From positions 1 to 11,366 of the forward strand of contig DODZ01000022.1 in the NCBI GenBank assembly GCA_003524145.1: a stretch of DNA of 11,366 nt. The letters are read 5' to 3'. Of the stretch, positions 7,973 to 11,366 are shown piece after piece. The stretch is from Candidatus Apopatosoma intestinale. Its GTDB lineage: Bacteria > Bacillota > Clostridia > Oscillospirales > CAG-272. The number at the start of each line of letters is the position of its first letter. The stretch's first letter is position 1. Position numbers and translations under genes: made by a program. Below the pieces are notes generated by a model. That model was not told the origin of the DNA, searched no databases, and was given only the letters and a program-made list of their open reading frames with translations.

Positions 7973-9991
7973 ATGAAAATAAATGTCAAGGCTATTATCC
8001 TCTATGCGGTTCTGATATTCGCTATCATATTTACCGTGATGTGGATGTCGGGCGGCAAAGAGGCTGAAAATCTGACATACAGCGAGATTCTCGAAAAAAT
8101 AACGAGCGGCGAGGTTTCCGAATTTACGCTGACAAATAAAAATGAACTGCGGATAAAGACCGAAAGCGGAACCTATACAAAGCGGCTTCGCGATGCGGGA
8201 CTTTTCTTTGAGCAGATAGACCCTTATCTGCGCGAGCAGGAGGCTCTGCCCGAGGAGGAGCGCACGCTTAAAAAATACGAAATTCAGGAGCCGCGTGACG
8301 AGGGAATGTCGATTTTCCTCTCGTTTCTGCCGACAGCACTCATCATAATAGCGATGATAGTCATATTCGTGCTTATGTCAAGGAGCGTTAGCGGAGGCGG
8401 TAAGATAAATTCCTTCGGCAAGGCAAAGGCAAAATACGGCGTCGATGAAAAATCGCGCGTTTACTTCTCCGATGTTGCGGGCGCCGATGAAGAAAAGGAA
8501 GAACTGCGCGAGGTTGTCGATTATCTGCGTGACCCGGGCAAGTTTATGAAGCTGGGTGCCAAAATTCCGCACGGTGTGCTTCTCGTAGGTCCTCCCGGAA
8601 CAGGTAAAACCCTGCTTGCCAAGGCTGTTGCAGGCGAGGCGGGCGTACCCTTCTTCTCAATCTCCGGCTCAGACTTTGTGGAAATGTATGTCGGCGTCGG
8701 TGCTTCCCGTGTGCGCGACCTTTTTGATACAGCAAGAAAAGCACCTGCGGCTATCATTTTCATAGATGAAATAGATGCAGTCGGCAGACGTCGCGGCACG
8801 GGTCTCGGCGGCGGGCACGACGAAAAGGAACAGACGCTCAACCAGCTTCTCGTTGAAATGGACGGCTTTGGCGGTCACAGCGGCGTCATAGTAATGGCAG
8901 CGACAAACCGCCCTGATATTCTCGATCCCGCATTGCTCCGTCCCGGTCGTTTTGACAGACAGGTGACAGTCGGATATCCCGATATACGCGGCAGAGAGGA
9001 AATACTCAAGGTTCATGCAAGAAATAAGCCTTTTGAAAACGAAGTCGACCTTGCTAAGGTAGCACAGCTCACCGTAGGCTTCACAGGTGCCGACCTTGCA
9101 AATCTGCTCAATGAAGCGGCACTGCTGGCGGCAAGAAAGTCTAAAGCTCTCATCGGTATGAACGATATAAGTGAGGCTTATCTCAAGATTACAACGGGTA
9201 CACAGAAGAAAAACCTGAAGATGAAGCCCGGAGAAAAGCGAAAGACCGCTTATCATGAAGCGGGTCATGCTATCCTTGCTCATATCCTGCCTACACAGGA
9301 TCCTGTTCGTCAGATATCTATCATTCCGAGCGGCAATGCTCTCGGTTATACACTCAATGTTCCGGAGGAGGATAAGTTCAGCGTTTATAAGAATGAGCTG
9401 AAAGAGCAGATAACTATGCTTCTCGGCGGCAGGGCGGCAGAGGAACTGGTATTTGCCGATATTTCCGGCGGTGCCTCCAATGATATTCTCCGCGCCACAC
9501 AGACGGCAAGAAAAATGGTCACCAAACTCGGCATGAGCGATGTGATAGGCAATGTTCATTTCGGTTCCGATAACTCAAGCGATGAGGTATTTCTCGGCAG
9601 AGATTTCAGTGCGGAGCGCGATTATTCCGATGAAACAGCGGCAATCATCGACCGCGAGGTCAAGAGAATTATCGACGAGGCTTATGCAAATGCAAAGCGT
9701 ATCCTCTCCGAAAACAGAGAACGCCTCGATTTCATCGCCGACTTCCTTGTGAAGCATGAAACAATGGATGATGTTCAGTTTAAAGCATATATGGATGAGA
9801 ACGCTTCCGAAGAAGAAATTCTCAAGCTCACGGAAGAAAAACAGCGCAGAAGCGAAGAGGAAAACAAGAAGCGCGAAGAGGCGGAAGCAGAAGCCCGCCG
9901 TCGCGATGAGGAAGAGCGCCTGCGCCGCGAGGAAGAAGCAAAGCAGAAAAAGAGCGAATTTCCCGACAACCCGTTTTTCAACGGGCAGTAA
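7973..9991 (+). CDS. ftsH: ATP-dependent zinc metalloprotease FtsH
   Basis: FtsH is a membrane-anchored hexameric AAA+ protease that pulls damaged membrane proteins and short-lived regulators into a zinc active site. Of the 672 residues, 6-25 and about 113-135 are membrane segments enclosing a short external domain. The AAA+ module has Walker A GPPGTGKT (206-213), pore loop FVEM (235-238), Walker B IIFIDEIDAV (261-270) and arginine fingers in LLRPGRFDRQ (R323, R326). The protease domain has HEAGH (428-432) and a likely third zinc ligand at D504. Residues about 618-661 form an unusually long Glu/Arg/Lys-rich helix-like tail, followed by FPDNPFFNGQ. GGAGG (7962-7966) precedes the ATG by six bases. 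It has its own probable promoter and ends at a strong terminator, so it looks monocistronic, apart from possible read-through from the repair genes. Confidence 0.98.
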   Translation: MKINVKAIILYAVLIFAIIFTVMWMSGGKEAENLTYSEILEKITSGEVSEFTLTNKNELRIKTESGTYTKRLRDAGLFFEQIDPYLREQEALPEEERTLKKYEIQEPRDEGMSIFLSFLPTALIIIAMIVIFVLMSRSVSGGGKINSFGKAKAKYGVDEKSRVYFSDVAGADEEKEELREVVDYLRDPGKFMKLGAKIPHGVLLVGPPGTGKTLLAKAVAGEAGVPFFSISGSDFVEMYVGVGASRVRDLFDTARKAPAAIIFIDEIDAVGRRRGTGLGGGHDEKEQTLNQLLVEMDGFGGHSGVIVMAATNRPDILDPALLRPGRFDRQVTVGYPDIRGREEILKVHARNKPFENEVDLAKVAQLTVGFTGADLANLLNEAALLAARKSKALIGMNDISEAYLKITTGTQKKNLKMKPGEKRKTAYHEAGHAILAHILPTQDPVRQISIIPSGNALGYTLNVPEEDKFSVYKNELKEQITMLLGGRAAEELVFADISGGASNDILRATQTARKMVTKLGMSDVIGNVHFGSDNSSDEVFLGRDFSAERDYSDETAAIIDREVKRIIDEAYANAKRILSENRERLDFIADFLVKHETMDDVQFKAYMDENASEEEILKLTEEKQRRSEEENKKREEAEAEARRRDEEERLRREEEAKQKKSEFPDNPFFNGQ

Positions 9992-10009
9992 TACGATATG
10001 ATAAAATAC

Positions 10010-10037
10010 AAAACCCGAGGCGCCGCCTCGGGTTTTT
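10010..10037. terminator. Bidirectional intrinsic terminator
   Basis: AAAACCCGAGGC (10010-10021) pairs perfectly with GCCTCGGGTTTT (10025-10036) around a 3-base loop, giving a 12-bp stem with a GC-rich core. On the + strand it ends in five T's (10033-10037). On the - strand the A-run gives TTTTGTATTTT. It begins 18 bases after the ftsH stop and ends 12 bases short of the stop of the convergent operon, so it serves both. Confidence 0.93.
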
Positions 10038-10049
10038 ATTGCACTTATA

Positions 10050-10640
10050 TCAGTTGCAGATGCTTTCGATTAGTTGCGATGATTTATAGTCATTAAGCGT
10101 AACGGGTATAGTGCAGCTCTCGTCAAGCCTGAGATATGACATTTTGGCAGGTCCTTTGCTCGTCTTTACAGTCTCCTCGACCAGAGTCACCTTTCCGCTG
10201 CCGCTTACGCTATGAGAAGTCATTTCCACAGAAGAGTCGATAAGATTTATGGCATAGACATTAAAAATCATGCTGCCGTCGGTAGAAGTTCTTATCTCGG
10301 TAACATAATAATCCGGAGAAATCAGCTTTCCGTCTTTTCTTTTTCTGACTGCTGTGTTTTTCAGTTCATATCCCTCAATTGTGTAGTCGGAATCCGGTAT
10401 CTGATTATCCTCTTTTATTTTTTTGATTATCTGCTCGATTTCATCATCTTTTATCTTTTTGGAATGAATAATGCTGAAAGCACAAATGCAGACAAGCAAT
10501 GCAGGCAGCCCTATAGGACCTCCTCCCTGAATGAATATCGCCACGATTGCCGAAGCTACAGCTAAAATCAGCACGATAATTTCTGCTATGGAAAAATCCT
10601 TCTGATGAAAATACTTCTCGACTATGTTCTTGCCTTTCAT
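10050..10640 (-). CDS. Hypothetical small membrane protein, second gene of operon
   Basis: I do not recognise this 196-residue protein. Two hydrophobic segments (about 18-38 and 42-59) make a tight hairpin with a GGGPIG turn at 39-44. A charged Lys/Asp/Glu helix follows (60-80), then a soluble, beta-rich C-terminal domain (about 85-196). The short turn suggests both ends are on the same side, probably the cytoplasm. There is no signal peptide or catalytic motif that I can name. AGGAGG lies eight bases before the ATG. The ATG overlaps the upstream gene's TGA as ATGA, so the two are likely translated coupled and may form one complex. The - strand transcript ends at the shared terminator. The codon mix is more AT-rich than in uvrA and uvrB. 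Confidence 0.75.
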   Translation of the reverse strand: MKGKNIVEKYFHQKDFSIAEIIVLILAVASAIVAIFIQGGGPIGLPALLVCICAFSIIHSKKIKDDEIEQIIKKIKEDNQIPDSDYTIEGYELKNTAVRKRKDGKLISPDYYVTEIRTSTDGSMIFNVYAINLIDSSVEMTSHSVSGSGKVTLVEETVKTSKGPAKMSYLRLDESCTIPVTLNDYKSSQLIESICN

Positions 10641-11233
10641 TTTTGCAATCCTCCTATTGATTTAATCAGCGGTAATCCGCAATGTTCGCAAATATCGCTC
10701 ATTTTGTCATTTGAGCCGCCGCACACAGCACAGTGGCAACGCGTGTCTGCCGCGGTAGGGAGTACAACGGTAATGCCGGTGCCATGCAGATGCAAAACTG
10801 TATCTCCGACCTTGTATGCCTCTGAATCCGACTTCGGAGTGATCGGAGTTTCGGCTGCCTTTTTTCGGAATGTTTTTCCCGTTTCATCCTCGATTGTAAG
10901 GTATATTATATTCTTTCTGTACATCTGCTGCTTAGTCGGCTTGGCAGCAGATTTGTTATCTGTTACAGTTTTCACTTTCACTTTCTTTACCACGCCGCAA
11001 TAATCGGTGTCGGTAAAGATCCGATAAACTTTTGAGATAAAAACAGATGAAATCAGAAGCACGGGATAAAGCACAGACTTAAATGCGGTAAGATTCTCGG
11101 AAAAAGAACTTGCGCTCTTTTCAAACATTATGATTACAACCGCCATCAGAAGCACAGTAATAATGAAAAGGACTACCCTCCGCACCTTTTTTTGCCGAAT
11201 TGCTTTCTTTATTTCATCCGGTATTGCCAACAT
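10637..11233 (-). CDS. Hypothetical membrane protein with C-terminal zinc ribbon
   Basis: This 198-residue protein has no family I can name. A basic N-terminus (KKAIRQKKVRR, 9-19) precedes membrane segments at about 20-37 and 52-68, which by the positive-inside rule puts the N-terminus in the cytoplasm. Residues about 75-160 look beta-rich (KVKVKTV, IIYLTIEDETGKTF, YKVGDTVLHLHG). The C-terminus carries a zinc-ribbon pattern, CAVCG (168-172) and CEHCG (182-186), with an extra Cys at 166. An in-frame ATG lies 36 bases upstream at 11269, inside the promoter spacer. The ATG at 11233 has AAGAGGAG (11240-11247) six bases upstream and follows the -10, so I chose it. It is the first gene of a two-gene operon and overlaps the next gene as ATGA. 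The family could be an assembly, sensing or envelope factor; nothing here decides. Confidence 0.75.
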   Translation of the reverse strand: MLAIPDEIKKAIRQKKVRRVVLFIITVLLMAVVIIMFEKSASSFSENLTAFKSVLYPVLLISSVFISKVYRIFTDTDYCGVVKKVKVKTVTDNKSAAKPTKQQMYRKNIIYLTIEDETGKTFRKKAAETPITPKSDSEAYKVGDTVLHLHGTGITVVLPTAADTRCHCAVCGGSNDKMSDICEHCGLPLIKSIGGLQK

Positions 11234-11259
11234 GTAAAACTCCTCTTCTTTTTTTCTAT

Positions 11260-11288
11260 ATTTTAGCACAAATAATTGTATTTGTCAA
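11260..11288 (-). promoter_or_regulatory. Near-consensus promoter of the hypothetical operon
   Basis: Reading the - strand, TTGACA (11288-11283) and TAAAAT (11265-11260) are exactly 17 bases apart, with a TG one base before the -10 (extended -10). The leader would be about 20 bases before the ATG at 11233. It is the best-matching promoter in the window. Confidence 0.85.
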
Positions 11289-11318
11289 GTACACTATGTA
11301 TTATTGAGTATTGTGTAC
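11289..11318. promoter_or_regulatory. Inverted repeat abutting the -35, candidate operator
   Basis: GTACACTAT (11289-11297) and ATTGTGTAC (11310-11318) are inverted copies with one mismatch in nine. Arm centres are 21 bases apart, two turns of the helix, so a dimeric protein could bind one face. The near arm touches the -35 of the operon promoter. The position fits an activator, or a repressor blocking polymerase. I cannot name the protein, and no regulator gene is in the window. Confidence 0.5.
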
Positions 11319-11366
11319 ATTTTTTGGAAAATAGACAAAGCGTAAAGTCATAACCACCGGCAAAGC

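Noticed and set aside
9970..9985. Hairpin CCCGTT-tttc-AACGGG at the end of ftsH as a terminator
   Set aside because: It lies inside the coding sequence for NPFFNG, has no T-run, and a much stronger terminator follows at 10010-10037.
9756..10001. 81-residue Lys/Arg-rich frame overlapping the end of ftsH
   Set aside because: It is a +1 reading of the repetitive GAA/CGC codons of the charged tail, with no convincing start signal.
10212..10565. 117-residue + strand frame opposite the hypothetical membrane gene
   Set aside because: The - strand gene has a strong ribosome binding site, ATGA coupling and a promoter; this frame has none of these.
11304..11366. Possible C-terminal end of a further - strand gene entering at the right edge
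   Set aside because: About 20 codons stay open from 11366 to a TAA at 11304-11306, but a second frame is also open in this short AT-rich stretch and no motif is recognisable.

Overview
The window looks like chromosomal DNA from a member of the Clostridia (Bacillota), probably a gut-type lineage. The reasons are strong GGAGG-type ribosome binding sites, sigma-A promoters with extended -10 elements, a RadC of the form common in clostridia, heavy use of ATA (Ile) beside CGC (Arg) codons, and a cytoplasmic GH78-like enzyme without a signal peptide. This is an inference from style; there is no rRNA or other taxonomic marker. No phage, transposase, CRISPR array, tRNA or rRNA was found.

Layout. Positions 1-160 are non-coding, with two inverted repeats and a well-formed promoter. 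From 205 to 7844 four genes run on the + strand with gaps of only 30, 50 and 21 bases: a RadC/JAB-domain protein, uvrB (GTG start), uvrA, and a GH78-like (alpha-L-rhamnosidase-type) glycoside hydrolase. No convincing terminator lies between them, so they probably form one transcription unit from the promoter at 144-172. UvrA and UvrB are the damage-recognition and loading subunits of nucleotide excision repair. UvrC, the incision nuclease, is not in the window. The sugar-cleaving enzyme is the odd member of this unit, and its catalytic motif lacks the usual acid glutamate.

After a 128-base AT-rich gap with a probable promoter comes ftsH (7973-9991), the membrane AAA+ zinc protease, which carries an unusually long charged C-terminal tail. 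A near-perfect bidirectional hairpin terminator (10010-10037) separates it from a convergent two-gene operon on the - strand.

That operon (11233 down to 10050) encodes two small membrane proteins that I do not recognise. The first has two membrane segments, a beta-rich domain and a C-terminal zinc ribbon. The second has two membrane segments and a soluble tail. Their genes overlap as ATGA, and the operon has a near-consensus promoter (TTGACA-17-TAAAAT) with an inverted repeat directly upstream of the -35. This operon and its operator-like site are the least explained part of the window. The core genes (uvrA, uvrB, ftsH) are ordinary. I did not find a clearly new multi-gene system.
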